From: Candidatus Omnitrophota bacterium
Lineage (GTDB): Bacteria > Omnitrophota > Gorgyraeia > Gygaellales > Profunditerraquicolaceae
NCBI GenBank assembly: GCA_023247875.1
Contig: JAHFFQ010000003.1
Location: forward strand, 1-21,942
Direction of reading: 5' to 3'
DNA: 21,942 nt
Shown here: piece by piece, positions 7,834 through 16,159 of the stretch
Layout of the letters: every line of letters starts with the position of its first letter
Position numbering within the stretch: position 1 is the stretch's first letter
Program-made: the position numbers and the translations under genes
The notes under the pieces: generated by a model
Seen by the model: only the letters and a program-made list of their open reading frames with translations
What the model was told of the DNA's origin: nothing
Database searches by the model: none

Positions 7834-8907
7834 ATGGATATAAAGAAATTATTGCAGGAGATGATAAACAGGGACGCGTCGGATCTTTTTTACCGGGCAG
7901 GCGGCACCCCGCGCCTCAGGGTTGACGGCAAGATTATCTCGGTAGATGACAAACCCTTGACCGTAGAGGATGTTAAGCTTGCCATGGAGCAGCTGACCAA
8001 TGAAAAGCAGCGCGATTCCTTTACCAAGACGATGGATGTGGATTTTGCAGTATATATCAAAGAGCTCTCCCGGCGGTTCCGGGTGAGCATATTTATGCAA
8101 AGGAATTGGCCATCTCTGGTTATCAGGAATGTGCGTAATAATATCTCAAGCTTTGAAGAATTGAACCTTCCGGCCGACATATTAAGGAAGCTTTCCATGG
8201 AGACCCGGGGTTTGGTGCTTTTAACCGGCAGTATGGGCAGCGGCAAATCCCGGACCATTGCCAGCATGATCGAATATATCAATAATAACGCCAAAAAGCA
8301 TATCCTGACTGCCGAGGAGCCGATCGAATTTACCTTTGAAGATAAGCTGTCAATTATCAACCAGCGGGAGCTGGGGATTGACGTTTCTTCCTATCCCACT
8401 GCTTTGCGCACCTTTACCCTGCAGAGCCCGGATATTATCTTTATCGGGAATATCCGCGATTATGAGACCGTCTCAAGCGCCATGGCCGCCGCCGAAACCG
8501 GGGTCCTGGTTTTAAGCACCCTGCACACGATAAATGCCTCCCAGACCGTGGAGAGGTTGATTAACCTTTTTCAGCCACACCAGCATCAAGAGGTCAGGAA
8601 CCAGCTGGCTACTTTGCTAAAAGGGGTGATTTCCCTGCGGTTGGTCCCTACTAAGGACGGCACAGGCCGCATCCCTGCCTGTGAGGTTATGGTTTTGACC
8701 CCGACGATCAGCCGGCTTATCCGTGAAGGGAAAATCTGGGAGATTCCCCAGTTCATTGAGGATGGCGCGTTATTTGGTATGCAGTCATTCAATCAGTCTC
8801 TGGTTAAGCTGGTGCGCCAGGGTAAGATCACCGAGGAGGAGGCCGCGCTGGCCTCGGATAACCGCGATGAATTCCTGCTGACGCTTAAGGGAATAAGAAA
8901 ATCGTAA
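7834..8907 (+). CDS. pilT: PilT-like type IV pilus ATPase with degenerate catalytic motifs
   Basis: A 357-residue protein colinear with PilT/PilU, the hexameric ATPases that drive pilus retraction. The N-terminal PAS-like domain (RDASDLFYRAGGTPRLRVDG) and Walker A GSMGSGKS (132-139) are present. Several catalytic positions differ from the family: the Asp box reads AEEPIEF rather than IEDPIEF; the usual LRxDPD is LQSPD (Gln197); Walker B is IIFIGNIRD with Asn206 where the family has the catalytic Glu; and AETGHLV has Val224 for His. TLHT is kept. It may be a weak ATPase or a non-catalytic partner of another PilT. A strong AAGGGGGT (7823-7830) lies 3 bases before the ATG. Plasmid or T2SS-type ATPases are less likely given the PilT start. 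Confidence 0.85.
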   Translation: MDIKKLLQEMINRDASDLFYRAGGTPRLRVDGKIISVDDKPLTVEDVKLAMEQLTNEKQRDSFTKTMDVDFAVYIKELSRRFRVSIFMQRNWPSLVIRNVRNNISSFEELNLPADILRKLSMETRGLVLLTGSMGSGKSRTIASMIEYINNNAKKHILTAEEPIEFTFEDKLSIINQRELGIDVSSYPTALRTFTLQSPDIIFIGNIRDYETVSSAMAAAETGVLVLSTLHTINASQTVERLINLFQPHQHQEVRNQLATLLKGVISLRLVPTKDGTGRIPACEVMVLTPTISRLIREGKIWEIPQFIEDGALFGMQSFNQSLVKLVRQGKITEEEAALASDNRDEFLLTLKGIRKS

Positions 8908-8921
8908 CACCCCGCGCTAAA
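8907..8921 (+). repeat. Half copy of the dispersed hairpin repeat
   Basis: The 15 bases ACACCCCGCGCTAAA begin at the last base of the pilT stop codon and match exactly the left arm and first loop bases of the hairpin at 18128-18142. Here the matching right arm is absent; GCGCAGTGTG at 8966-8975 could pair with 8908-8917 at 8 of 10 positions, enclosing the complete hairpin at 8923-8956. It looks like a decayed or rearranged copy of the same element. Confidence 0.55.
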
Positions 8922-8922
8922 G

Positions 8923-8956
8923 GCACCCGACGCTAATAGGTATTGCGTCGGTGTGC
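8923..8956 (+). repeat. Dispersed hairpin repeat, copy A
   Basis: The left arm CACCCGACGC (8924-8933), an 11-base loop TAATAGGTATT and the right arm GCGTCGGTGTG (8945-8955) form an 11-base-pair stem with one bulged T when G8923 and C8956 are included. Copy B at 18129-18160 is aligned base for base, has nearly the same loop, and differs by two compensatory pair changes in the stem. No U-run follows, so this is not a standard intrinsic terminator. It lies between the pilT stop and the prfB ribosome site. Confidence 0.7.
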
Positions 8957-8986
8957 GCTAGGGAAGCGCAGTGTGCCCGTGTGGGC
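8954..8986 (+). other. Two further hairpins before prfB
   Basis: TGCGCT (8954-8959) and AGCGCA (8965-8970) make a perfect 6-base-pair stem with loop AGGGA; GCCC (8975-8978) and GGGC (8983-8986) make a 4-base-pair stem with loop GTGT. The first shares bases with the right arm of copy A, so the two cannot form fully together. The prfB ribosome site AGGAG follows at once (8988-8992). Confidence 0.5.
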
Positions 8987-8998
8987 TAGGAGATAATC

Positions 8999-10094
8999 AT
9001 GCTTGAAGAGATTGGAACTAAACTTGTTGATATCGGGATAACCATCGAAAATTTAAGAGGTTATCTTTGACGTTGAAAATAAAAAGCGCCTGGCAGACGA
9101 TCTATCCAGCCAAATGTCCGCGCCGGGATTCTGGGATAACGCAGAACACTCTACAAAAATAGTCAGGGAATTAAAATCCCTCAGGGCGGTTGTTGAGCCC
9201 TGGGAGTTGGCTTATAGGAAATACCAGGAGCTTAAGGAGCTCACCCCCCTGGTTAAAGAGGATGATAAAGAGCTGCTCCTGGATTTAAAGAGCAATACCG
9301 ACAGCCTCCTTGGCATTATAGATAAACTGGAGTTTCAGGTGCTTTTAGGGGGCAAGCTTGATAAAAATAGCGCGATTTTAAGTATTAATGCCGGGGCAGG
9401 CGGCACAGAGTCCTGCGATTGGGCGGGGATGCTCTTTCGGATGTACAGCCGCTTCAGCCAAAGCCGCGGATACACGGTCAAAACAATCGATATCCTCCCC
9501 GGAGAGGAGGCAGGGATAAAGAATATTACTGCCCTGATCGAGGGGGATTATGCTTACGGTTATTTAAAGACAGAGCGGGGCGTGCATCGCCTCGTGCGCA
9601 TCTCCCCTTTTGACGCCAATAAGCGCAGGCATACTTCTTTTGCTTCGGTAGATGTGATACCGGAGATCGAAGAGGATCTAGATATCCAACTGGATGAGAA
9701 AGATCTGCGCATCGACGTATTTCGTTCTAAGGGCGCCGGAGGCCAAAGCGTTAACACCACGGATTCAGCGGTAAGGATCACCCATATACCCACGGGGATT
9801 GTCGCGCAGTGCCAGAATGAACGTTCGCAGCACCAGAACAAGCAGACCGCTTTAAAAATACTTAAAGGCCGTCTTTACCAGGCCCAGGCAGTGAAAAAAG
9901 AGGAAGAGTTAAAGTTGCAGGGCCAGGAAAAGAAGAAGATCGAATGGGGCAGCCAGATCCGTTCTTATGTCCTGCATCCCTACCATTTAGTCAAGGATCA
10001 CCGTACAGATCTTGAAACTGGGGATGCTCAAAAGGTTTTAGACGGCGACTTGGATGAATTTATCGAGGCCTTTCTAAGGTTCAGCGCAAAATAA
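8999..10094 (+). CDS. prfB: Peptide chain release factor 2 (programmed +1 frameshift)
   Basis: The gene starts at ATG 8999 (AGGAG 6 bases upstream) and reads 23 codons to ...RGYL, then meets in-frame TGA at 9068. After a +1 shift at CTT TGA C the frame continues with GAC at 9069 to the stop at 10094, giving 364 residues, the usual RF2 length. RF2 ends translation at UGA and UAA. The SPF tripeptide that reads the stop codon (RLVRISPFDANKRRHTSF) and the GGQ hydrolysis motif (RSKGAGGQSVNTTDSAVR) are both present. Annotators that ignore the shift would start at ATG 9114 and lose the N-terminal domain. The shift is autoregulatory: low RF2 favours reading through. secA follows 31 bases later. Confidence 0.96.
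9055..9071 (+). promoter_or_regulatory. prfB +1 frameshift site
   Basis: AAGAGGT (9055-9061), TAT, then CTT TGA C (9065-9071). This matches the classic RF2 site in register (SD-like bases, TAT, slippery CTT, stop TGA, C). The internal Shine-Dalgarno is AGAGGT rather than AGGGGG, so its pull on the ribosome may be weaker than in E. coli. Confidence 0.95.
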
Positions 10095-10125
10095 CAGGAA
10101 TAGTATGTAAAAACATGAGGTGCTC

Positions 10126-13047
10126 GTGTTAGGGTTGATCAAGAAAGTAATGCTTAATAATAAGCAGGGAGCTATCAGGAAAAAGTTCCCCGGATTAAAT
10201 ATAGTTTTACATTCCGAGATGCCCAGTCCGTCGATGAATAAGATGGTTGAGGTAGCCGGACTGGTTAATTCGGTGAATTCTTATGAAAGCAGGATGCAGG
10301 CGCTTAGCGACGAACAGCTTCGTTCCAAGACGGATGAGTTCAGGCGGCATTTAAGCGTCAAATCCGGACAATTCACTCAGGAGTTGGAGGATCTGCGCCA
10401 GGCTATGCTTTCAGTGGCCATGCCCGAAGAAAAGGAAAAATTAAAAGAGAAGCTGAAAAATTGCCGTAACAGGGTCTTTAGCGATATCCTGCCGGAGGCC
10501 TTTGCCGTTGTCAGGGAGGCATCGCGCCGCGCAATCGGCTTAAGACATTTTGATGTGCAGATCGCAGGAGGCATTATTCTACATGAAGGCAGGATCGCGG
10601 AGATGTCTACCGGCGAAGGGAAGACCCTGGTTGCCACCCTCGCCGCTTATCTTAATGCCTTATTGGGCAAAGGTGTGCATATCGTTACAGTTAATGATTA
10701 CCTGGCCCGGCGCGACCGTGAATGGATGGGGCCGATCTATGAATTCCTGGGGCTCTCCGTCGGCACTATCCAGCATGATATGTCCGACCGGGAAAGAAAG
10801 CTTGCCTATGCCTGTGACATAACCTACGGCACCAACAATGAGTTTGGTTTTGATTATCTGCGTGATAATATGAAATACTCCGTGGATGAGCTGGCGCAGA
10901 GGCCTTTTTATTATGCCATAGTTGATGAAGTTGATTCCATCCTGATCGATGAGGCGCGCACCCCGCTGATCATCTCCGGCCCGGCTGAGGAATCCACGGA
11001 GAAGTATTATACCGCCAAGAAAATAGTTGAGCAGTTAAACGGCCGCCGGGTAACCGAGAACGATGAGATTGACGCCAAATACAAAGGCCTGGATCTAGGT
11101 AAAGGGTTTGATTATGTGGCGGATGAAAAGGCCCAGACAGTTGCCTTAACCGAAGAGGGGGAGTTGAAGGCATCCCGGCTTTGGGGGGTTGATACGTTGC
11201 ATACCTTAGAGAGCATCGAATACAGGCATCACACTATCCAGGCCTTGCGGGCCAAGGAATTCTTCCAGCGTGACGTGGATTATGTGATTAAAGACGGCCA
11301 GGTGATTATCGTGGATGAATTTACCGGCAGGCTTATGCCCGGCAGGCGCTGGTCAGACGGCCTGCACCAGGCAGTGGAATCCAAAGAGGGCTTGAAAATT
11401 GAGAGGGAGAATCAGACCCTGGCAACCGTAACCTTCCAGAATTATTTCCGCATGTATGAAAAATTAGCCGGGATGACCGGAACCGCGTTCACCGAGTCCA
11501 ATGAATTTAAAAGCATTTATCAGCTGGATGTGGTTGTTTTGCCTACAAACCGTCCCCTTGTGCGTAAGAACTGTCCTGACCGCATCTATAAGACCGAAAA
11601 AGAGAAGTTTAGCGCCGTAGTCGAAGAGATTGTTGAATTATATAATTCAGGCAGGCCGGTACTTGTTGGAACGATCACCATCGATAAATCTGAACATCTT
11701 TCCGAGTTGCTTAAGCGCCGGGGCATACCCCACCAGGTATTGAACGCCAAATATCATGAGCTGGAGGCGCAGATCATTGCCCAGGCCGGAAGGTATAAAG
11801 GGGTGACTATCGCCACGAATATGGCCGGCCGCGGTACGGATATACTCTTGGGCGGCAATCCTGACTTCATTGCCAAAAACGTGGCCAAACAGAAGTTAAA
11901 TCCCGCGGACCGGAATTATGCCGAAGAATACCAGATGACCCTCAGGAAATATAAATCAGAGGCTCAAGCCGAGCATGATAAAGTGGTAGGGTTGGACGGC
12001 CTGCATATTTTGGGCACAGAGCGGCATGAGGCGCGGCGTATTGACAACCAGTTGCGCGGAAGGAGCGGCCGGCAGGGTGACCCGGGCTCTTCGCGTTTTT
12101 ATGTTTCATTAAAGGATGACCTGATGCGGCTCTTTGGTTCGGAGAGGATCATAGGATTAATGGATAAATTAGGTTTAGAGGAGGGCCAGGTTATCGAGCA
12201 TCCCTGGGTGACCGGCTCCATCGAGATCGCCCAGCGCAGGGTTGAACAGCATAATTTTGAGATCAGGAAGCAGCTTTTGGAATATGATAATGTAATGAAC
12301 AAGCAGCGGGAGATCATCTACGGCCAGCGCCTGCAGATCCTGGAGGGATTTTCCTTAAAAGAAAACATCATTGAGATCATTGATAAGCTTGCCGGGGAGT
12401 ACCTGCAAATTTACCGTCAGGCGCATTCATCCGAGGTAGATACCGCGGGCCTGGTCAATTCCCTGGCTTTAAAGTTCGGGCTTAGCCTGCAGGAGGAAAA
12501 TTTTGCCGGGCTTGATATGGAGAAAATAAAAGATCAACTGTCAGAGGAGCTGTTTAAGGCATACGAACTTAAAGAACGGGAGACTGGCGCGGAATTGATG
12601 CGTAATTTAGAGCGCATGGTTTTCTTGCAGATAATTGACGCGAAGTGGAAGGATCATCTTTACGCCATGGATTCTTTGCGCGAAGGCATAGGGTTACGCG
12701 CCTACGGCCAGCGCGACCCTTTGATTGAATATAAGCGCGAGGCCTTTGGGATGTTCAGCCAGATGATCTCTGGTATCGAAGAGGAAGCGGTGGAGACTAT
12801 CTTTAAGTTGCAGCCGGCTAAACCGGAGAGGCTGCGCGGGGTTTTCAGCTCCCTGCCCAAGGAGTTGAGGCATACGGAATTATCTCAATTTGAAGCCCCT
12901 GCCGGCCAAGAGTCCGCTCCGGAATCGGCAGCTATCCCAAACAAACAATCACCTGGCCCTGCGCAACCCCATCAGCCTAAAGTCGGGCGTAATGACCCCT
13001 GTCCGTGCCATTCGGGCAAGAAATATAAAAAGTGCTGCGGCAAATGA
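10126..13047 (+). CDS. secA: Protein translocase ATPase SecA
   Basis: A 973-residue SecA, the motor that pushes preproteins through SecYEG. Motifs in order: MSTGEGKT (Walker A, about 160-167), [21 protein letters not shown], the preprotein-crosslinking region, [12 protein letters not shown], and a C-terminal zinc motif [20 protein letters not shown] that binds SecB or ribosomes. I choose GTG 10126, which has GAGG 5 bases upstream and gives the usual VLGLIKK start; GTG 10120 is in frame but would overlap that ribosome site, and ATG 10150 is also possible. Between FRRHL and [12 protein letters not shown] there are about 30 more residues, rich in Glu/Lys and probably coiled coil, than in typical SecA. 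The stop overlaps the lnt start (ATGA). Confidence 0.97.
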   Translation: MLGLIKKVMLNNKQGAIRKKFPGLNIVLHSEMPSPSMNKMVEVAGLVNSVNSYESRMQALSDEQLRSKTDEFRRHLSVKSGQFTQELEDLRQAMLSVAMPEEKEKLKEKLKNCRNRVFSDILPEAFAVVREASRRAIGLRHFDVQIAGGIILHEGRIAEMSTGEGKTLVATLAAYLNALLGKGVHIVTVNDYLARRDREWMGPIYEFLGLSVGTIQHDMSDRERKLAYACDITYGTNNEFGFDYLRDNMKYSVDELAQRPFYYAIVDEVDSILIDEARTPLIISGPAEESTEKYYTAKKIVEQLNGRRVTENDEIDAKYKGLDLGKGFDYVADEKAQTVALTEEGELKASRLWGVDTLHTLESIEYRHHTIQALRAKEFFQRDVDYVIKDGQVIIVDEFTGRLMPGRRWSDGLHQAVESKEGLKIERENQTLATVTFQNYFRMYEKLAGMTGTAFTESNEFKSIYQLDVVVLPTNRPLVRKNCPDRIYKTEKEKFSAVVEEIVELYNSGRPVLVGTITIDKSEHLSELLKRRGIPHQVLNAKYHELEAQIIAQAGRYKGVTIATNMAGRGTDILLGGNPDFIAKNVAKQKLNPADRNYAEEYQMTLRKYKSEAQAEHDKVVGLDGLHILGTERHEARRIDNQLRGRSGRQGDPGSSRFYVSLKDDLMRLFGSERIIGLMDKLGLEEGQVIEHPWVTGSIEIAQRRVEQHNFEIRKQLLEYDNVMNKQREIIYGQRLQILEGFSLKENIIEIIDKLAGEYLQIYRQAHSSEVDTAGLVNSLALKFGLSLQEENFAGLDMEKIKDQLSEELFKAYELKERETGAELMRNLERMVFLQIIDAKWKDHLYAMDSLREGIGLRAYGQRDPLIEYKREAFGMFSQMISGIEEEAVETIFKLQPAKPERLRGVFSSLPKELRHTELSQFEAPAGQESAPESAAIPNKQSPGPAQPHQPKVGRNDPCPCHSGKKYKKCCGK

Positions 13048-14525
13048 AAGTGTTGACGGCACAAGATATATTCTTATCTGTTTTTTCCGCGTTTTTATTG
13101 AGCCTGCCCTTTTCATCCGGAAAACTCTGGATAATCAGCTGGTTTGGTTTTCTACCGTTATTCTCTGGCCTGCGCAATAAATCCGGGTTACAGGCCTTCC
13201 TCTTGGCGTATATCTGCGGGGTTGTCTTCTGGTCATTTACTATTTATTGGCTGGTGCATGTTACGCTTCTAGGCACGGTTATTTTAATTTTATATCTGGC
13301 TTTTTATTTTGGCCTTTTTGGTTCTTTGTTTTTCACTACGAATACCGAACTAAGGATTTCGGCCTTATTTTTTATTCCTTCTGCCTGGGTTTTGCTTGAA
13401 TATGTGCGTAGTTATCTCTTTACCGGATTCCCCTGGGCGCTGATCGGGTTTTCACAATACAAGAATTTGCCGGTTATCCAGATCAGCGATATAACCGGGG
13501 CCTGGGGGGTCTCCTTCCTGGTGGTTTTCTTTAATTCAGCGCTTTATCTTATTTGGCATGGCAGGATGAAATTAAGAATTTATTTTATCTGCGGGGCAAT
13601 ACTGGTCCTGTCTTTAGGTTACGGATTCTATAAATTGAACCGGGATCCCGCCTGCAGCCCGGATAAAAGCAAGGTAAATATCGCGGTAATCCAGGGTAAT
13701 ATCCCGCAACATCTGAAATGGGATGTGGCTGCGCGCGATTTTATATTGAATAGATATAAAGAATTAACCTCTGAGGCGGCCAAGGATAATCCCGCGTTGA
13801 TAATCTGGCCTGAGGCATCTGTCCCCGGGATTTTAGGGGATGATGAGGCGGTATTTGAGCAGGTTTTTTCTTTATCCCGCACCCTGAATGCTAACCTTCT
13901 GGTGGGCGCGGTTTCGCGTAAAGGGGATAGCTATTTTAACAGCGCTTTGTTTATCGATAAGTCAGGTGGCCTGTCAGGGGTATACCATAAGTTGCACCTG
14001 GTCCCTTTTGGAGAATTCATTCCGCTTAAGAAAACATTCCCTTTTTTGCAGACCATTGCCCCTATAGGGGACATCCAGCCCGGTAGGGAATATACGATTT
14101 TTGACAAGCCGGGTAAGTTCGGGGTGCTTATCTGCTTTGAGGACCTTTTCCCCGAGTTATCCCGCCGGTTCGTAAAAAAGGGAGCAGATTTTTTGGTGAA
14201 TATTACCAATGATGCATGGTATAAGGAGACCGGCGCAGCTGCTCAACATTTTTCCGCTTCAGTGTTCAGGGCGGTAGAGAATGGCGTGTATCTGGTCCGC
14301 GCAGCTAACACGGGGATTTCCGGTTTCGTTGATCCCCGGGGCAGGATAGTATCACCGGTGCGGGATGCCAGAGGTAAGGAGATATTCGTCAGGGGTTTCA
14401 GCAGCGCAGATATCTGTTTACCGGCGGCTAGAAGTTTTTACAACCGCTACGGGGATATTTTTGTGCTTTTGTGCCTCCTGCTTGACATCTGTGTTATAAT
14501 TATTCGTAAACTTAGAGTTCATTAA
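13044..14525 (+). CDS. lnt: Apolipoprotein N-acyltransferase Lnt
   Basis: Lnt adds the third acyl chain to lipoproteins in the inner membrane, which prepares them for the outer membrane; the BamD- and LptE-like lipoproteins in this window are likely substrates. The 493-residue protein has about six N-terminal membrane helices, a periplasmic nitrilase domain and a final helix. The catalytic triad is intact: Glu in IIWPEAS, Lys in [14 protein letters not shown] and Cys in [15 protein letters not shown] 13044 overlaps the secA stop (ATGA); an earlier in-frame GTG at 13032 would add only four residues. The M23 peptidase gene follows after 2 bases. Confidence 0.95.
   Translation: MKVLTAQDIFLSVFSAFLLSLPFSSGKLWIISWFGFLPLFSGLRNKSGLQAFLLAYICGVVFWSFTIYWLVHVTLLGTVILILYLAFYFGLFGSLFFTTNTELRISALFFIPSAWVLLEYVRSYLFTGFPWALIGFSQYKNLPVIQISDITGAWGVSFLVVFFNSALYLIWHGRMKLRIYFICGAILVLSLGYGFYKLNRDPACSPDKSKVNIAVIQGNIPQHLKWDVAARDFILNRYKELTSEAAKDNPALIIWPEASVPGILGDDEAVFEQVFSLSRTLNANLLVGAVSRKGDSYFNSALFIDKSGGLSGVYHKLHLVPFGEFIPLKKTFPFLQTIAPIGDIQPGREYTIFDKPGKFGVLICFEDLFPELSRRFVKKGADFLVNITNDAWYKETGAAAQHFSASVFRAVENGVYLVRAANTGISGFVDPRGRIVSPVRDARGKEIFVRGFSSADICLPAARSFYNRYGDIFVLLCLLLDICVIIIRKLRVH
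14492..14500 (+). promoter_or_regulatory. Possible extended -10 promoter for the M23 gene
   Basis: TG, one base, then a perfect TATAAT near the end of lnt, 27 bases before ATG 14528. No good -35 box sits at the right distance. It could give the peptidase its own transcript, or be chance in coding sequence. Confidence 0.3.
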
Positions 14526-14527
14526 GA

Positions 14528-15007
14528 ATGAGAAAAACACTTTTAATTATTTTAGTCTCAGTTTTGGTGTTTGCGGGGCTGGGATCGCTGAATAAACAGC
14601 ATTATGCCTGCCCCATTGAATATAAAAGCGATATTCTTGTCAGGAAAGATATTCGCGGGGATGGGTTTTTCGCCTCAAGCCGCTCCGGCAGGAGGCTTCA
14701 TAACGGCATTGATCTGCTGGCGGATGTCGGCGTTCCTGTTTTGGCGGCCCAAAGCGGACACGTGGTAAGCGCAACCCAGAACCGGGGCATGGGCAAATAC
14801 GTGATCATCAGGCACAGGGATAATATCATTACTATCTACGGCCATCTCTCGGAGATCTCCGTGCGAAAAAATGATCTTGTGCGCCAGGGACAAATAATCG
14901 GCAGGGTGGGGAAGACCGGCAATGCCAGGCATTATGGCATAATGCCGCACCTGCATTTTGAGGTCAGGAAAAACGGGGTTCCCCAGGATCCCCTTGAGTA
15001 TATCTAA
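14528..15007 (+). CDS. M23/LytM-family peptidoglycan endopeptidase
   Basis: A 159-residue exported protein with a short N-terminal hydrophobic helix (about 4-20) and one M23 domain. The zinc ligands are His58 and Asp62 (RLHNGIDLLAD) and His143 of HLHFEV; the catalytic His106 (IYGHLSEI) and His141 are present, so it should be an active metallopeptidase cutting peptide crosslinks in the cell wall, unlike the inactive EnvC/NlpD type. There are no LysM or coiled-coil modules. It starts 2 bases after lnt, so it is probably the last gene of the prfB-secA-lnt run. Its TAA overlaps the stop codon of the opposing cation transporter gene. Confidence 0.9.
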   Translation: MRKTLLIILVSVLVFAGLGSLNKQHYACPIEYKSDILVRKDIRGDGFFASSRSGRRLHNGIDLLADVGVPVLAAQSGHVVSATQNRGMGKYVIIRHRDNIITIYGHLSEISVRKNDLVRQGQIIGRVGKTGNARHYGIMPHLHFEVRKNGVPQDPLEYI

Positions 15008-15882
15008 TCCTCCTTGGGCTCCATGTGCACTACCACATCGGTTATCCCGGGTATCGCTGATTTGATCGCTTCTTCAATGCGGTAACTTATCCGGTGGGCA
15101 TTATCAATGTGCATATCCGGGTCAACCTGCACATGCAGGTCAATATAAATATCATCTATCCTGCCGCGGCTGCGGATTTTATGACAGGCGCGTACCCCGC
15201 TTATTTTTAATACAATATCCTTTATCTTGTGGTCATCCAGGAAGGCCGCCGTATCGCAGAGCACTGCCTGGCCCTGCTTTATTATTTCGTATCCGGCATG
15301 GGCGATGAATAAGGATATGATAATGGTTACGATGTGGTCGACTATGGAAAAGCCGGCCTTTATCAGGATAAGAGAGATTAATACCGAAAAGGAAGTAAAG
15401 ATATCCCCCCTTGTATGCATGGCGTCGGAAATAAGGATGTCGCTTTGCAGGAGCCTCCCCTTTTTACGCTCGTAGTTCATCACCAGGAAATTTACCGTCA
15501 TTGTCGCCAGCATTATTATAAAACTTGTTATATCCACCCTCGCCAAATCCGGATTATTTAACCGCATTATGCTGCCTCTGGCAAGATTAAAGGCGAGGAT
15601 AAATAAAAGGACTCCGATGCCCAGCGAAAAGAATGTCTCGTATTTTTTGTGTCCGTAAGGATGGTCCTTGTCAATGGGCTGGCAGGCAAAATGTATACCG
15701 ATCAGGCCCACGATGTTGGAGGCTCCGTCAGAGAGCGAGTGGAAGCCGTCAGCTGTCATACTTTCGCATCTGGTCAGCAGGCCGTAGATGATTTTCGCCA
15801 AAGCCACACCCCAGTTTAAGACAAGTATAACCAGCAGGGTTATCCGTATCTTACGGTAATGTTCGCGCGCATCGATCGCCAT
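15004..15882 (-). CDS. Cation diffusion facilitator (CDF) transporter
   Basis: A 292-residue CDF protein, an antiporter exporting divalent metal in exchange for protons. It has about six membrane helices and a C-terminal cytoplasmic ferredoxin-like domain (about 215-290). The transport-site residues are HSLSD in helix 2 (His48, Asp52) and HTRGD in helix 5 (His156, Asp160). This His-Asp/His-Asp set is typical of zinc-selective CDF proteins, so zinc or a related metal is the best guess. HPYGHKKYE follows helix 2 as in the family. The tail has several His residues (HVQVDPDMHIDNAH, VHMEP) that may sense metal. There is no Shine-Dalgarno before the ATG; a promoter lies 6 bases upstream, which suggests a leaderless mRNA. 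Confidence 0.92.
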   Translation of the reverse strand: MAIDAREHYRKIRITLLVILVLNWGVALAKIIYGLLTRCESMTADGFHSLSDGASNIVGLIGIHFACQPIDKDHPYGHKKYETFFSLGIGVLLFILAFNLARGSIMRLNNPDLARVDITSFIIMLATMTVNFLVMNYERKKGRLLQSDILISDAMHTRGDIFTSFSVLISLILIKAGFSIVDHIVTIIISLFIAHAGYEIIKQGQAVLCDTAAFLDDHKIKDIVLKISGVRACHKIRSRGRIDDIYIDLHVQVDPDMHIDNAHRISYRIEEAIKSAIPGITDVVVHMEPKED

Positions 15883-15888
15883 GAGGTT

Positions 15889-15916
15889 ATTGTATATTAA
15901 TTGCGGGTTTTTGCAA
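15889..15916 (-). promoter_or_regulatory. Promoter of the CDF gene, leaderless arrangement
   Basis: On the minus strand TTGCAA (15911-15916), a 16-base spacer and TACAAT (15889-15894, 5 of 6), then only 6 bases (AACCTC) to the ATG. Transcription would start at or next to the start codon. The same box and spacer recur before the acyltransferase gene at 18710. Confidence 0.6.
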
Positions 15917-15925
15917 ATTATTTTA

Positions 15926-16065
15926 ATGAGCGCATAACTTACGGAGCGATAGCGCTCATAAGTTGTTTGGCCGAATTGAGCACTTTAAGTTTTTGTTTAG
16001 CGAAATACTTGCGAGTGTTAACGAGCAAGTATAATACCCGCGGCTACGAAGTGATTAGCTGCGGG
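15926..16065. other. Structured intergenic region with three hairpins
   Basis: The 277 bases between the CDF and prepilin genes hold no credible gene but three strong inverted repeats. First: AACTTA and TAAGTT (15936-15964) enclosing GAGCG and CGCTC; the right arm can instead pair perfectly with ATGAGCGC at 15926-15933, giving two exclusive folds. Second: ATACTTGC (16005-16012) with GCAAGTAT (16025-16032). Third: CCCGCGGCT (16037-16045) with AGCTGCGGG (16057-16065), one G-T pair. A TATAAT at 16030-16035 overlaps the second. This may be a small RNA, a regulatory leader or a decayed repeat; I cannot decide which. Confidence 0.5.
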
Positions 16066-16110
16066 GGTCTCCGTCACGCAGGCTGCCTAGTGCTATGCTG
16101 CAAATTCCGG

Positions 16111-16138
16111 TTGACAAAAAATCAGTAAAGGTTAAACT
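16111..16138 (+). promoter_or_regulatory. Promoter of the prepilin gene
   Basis: Perfect TTGACA (16111-16116), 16-base spacer and TAAACT (16133-16138, 4 of 6). Transcription would start near 16145, just before the strong ribosome site AGGAGG (16146-16151). Confidence 0.55.
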
Positions 16139-16159
16139 AATTAACAGGAGGCGCAATAA

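Noticed and set aside
7890..8360. A 156-codon minus-strand frame inside pilT
   Set aside because: It is a shadow of the pilT coding sequence with no ribosome site or domain.
8923..8986. Intrinsic terminator after pilT
   Set aside because: Stable stems but no U-run follows any of them.
9114..10094. prfB starting at ATG 9114
   Set aside because: The classic +1 frameshift site and 23 upstream codons restore a full-length RF2.
15926..15975. Integron attC-like site
   Set aside because: Inverted repeats are present, but the R' (GTTRRRY) and R'' (RYYYAAC) core pairs are not in the required places and no integrase is seen.
15901..16128. A 75-codon frame on the plus strand before the prepilin gene
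   Set aside because: It has a TTG start, no ribosome site, runs through three hairpins and encodes no recognisable protein; more likely non-coding or a decayed repeat.
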